Part shown: positions 5,928 through 6,119 of the stretch, piece after piece | Layout of the letters: the number at the start of each line of letters is the position of its first letter | Position numbering within the stretch: the stretch's first letter is position 1 | Source: Thermodesulfobacteriaceae bacterium | GTDB taxonomy: Bacteria; Desulfobacterota; Thermodesulfobacteria; Thermodesulfobacteriales; Thermodesulfobacteriaceae | DNA length: 6,119 bases | NCBI GenBank assembly: GCA_015494725.1 | Contig: WGAR01000136.1 | Location: forward strand, 1 to 6,119 | Reading direction: 5' to 3' | Made by a program: the position numbers and the translations under genes | The notes under the pieces: model-generated | The model's input: only the letters and a program-made list of their open reading frames with translations | Database searches by the model: none | Told to the model about the DNA's origin: nothing

Positions 5928-6119
5928 TTAAAGTACTCCCTTGGTGGAACGGACGTCCTCCCCCTCCTGGACCAGGGCCCGCCGCAGGGCATAGGCCAGG
6001 GCCTTAAAGAGGGCCTCGGCCATGTGGTGGGCGTTTTCCCCGTAAAGGATACGGGCATGCAGGGTGAAGAGCCCCTTCATGGCCAGGGCCCGCAGGAATT
6101 CGGGGATCAATTCCAGATC
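5928..6119 (-). CDS. hisB: HisB, imidazoleglycerol-phosphate dehydratase (C-terminal part)
   Basis: The window holds the last 63 residues; the N-terminal part lies beyond the right edge. HisB removes water from imidazole glycerol phosphate to give imidazole acetol phosphate, the sixth step of histidine synthesis, in an Mn2+-dependent 24-mer. The visible segment carries the second half of the fold: FLRALAMKGLFTLHARILYG, then the metal-binding HHMAE motif (visible residues 31-35, HHxxE) followed by ALFKALAYALRRAL, and the family ending RSTKGVL (usually PSTKG-L). The stop TAA at 5930-5928 is 3 nt before the upstream ATG of the lipoprotein gene. A TTG at 6110 is in frame but lies inside the conserved core, so it is not a start. 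The short ending after the STKG motif is normal for monofunctional HisB. Confidence 0.96.
   Translation of the reverse strand, partial: DLELIPEFLRALAMKGLFTLHARILYGENAHHMAEALFKALAYALRRALVQEGEDVRSTKGVL

Overview
This 6.1 kb window is densely coded, with GC of roughly 60% by eye. It looks like ordinary chromosome from a Gram-negative bacterium: one gene encodes a lipoprotein with a clear lipobox, and the proteins are rich in Glu, Arg and Leu. The NUDIX and lipoprotein sequences resemble those of Desulfobacterota or Thermodesulfobacteriota-type organisms, possibly a thermophile. That taxonomic reading rests on family resemblance and composition, so it is tentative.

Layout. From 1 to 2573 everything reads rightward. 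First comes the 3' end of an unrecognised gene (1-303), then a 98-bp gap holding a terminator-like hairpin and a good sigma70-type promoter (-35 at 335, -10 at 357). This promoter probably drives a three-gene operon of tightly overlapping genes: an inositol-monophosphatase (SuhB) family phosphatase (402-1187), a NUDIX hydrolase of ADP-ribose pyrophosphatase type (1184-1678), and a response regulator with a diguanylate cyclase output domain (1620-2573).

From 2533 to the right edge everything reads leftward. In transcription order the genes are hisB (3' end only, entering from the right edge), a small lipoprotein with a CsgG/LpoB-like N-terminal strand motif, hisA, and an RNB-domain exoribonuclease (RNase II/R superfamily). 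The junctions are 3 nt, 3 nt and a 1-nt TAATG overlap, so this is almost certainly one transcript. The two operons converge and their last genes overlap by 41 bp, with no visible terminator between them.

How the genes relate. HisB and HisA are consecutive-pathway enzymes of histidine biosynthesis. The lipoprotein and the RNase appear to ride in the same operon rather than share the pathway. On the other strand, a general sugar/inositol-phosphate phosphatase, a nucleotide-diphosphate hydrolase and a c-di-GMP signalling protein form a housekeeping/signalling operon with no obvious shared pathway.

No RNA genes, mobile elements, CRISPR arrays or long repeats were seen. I found no convincing evidence of a new multi-gene system. 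The most useful leads are the lipoprotein wedged between hisB and hisA, the 59-nt overlap at the NUDIX/response-regulator junction, and the non-canonical architecture of the RNB nuclease.
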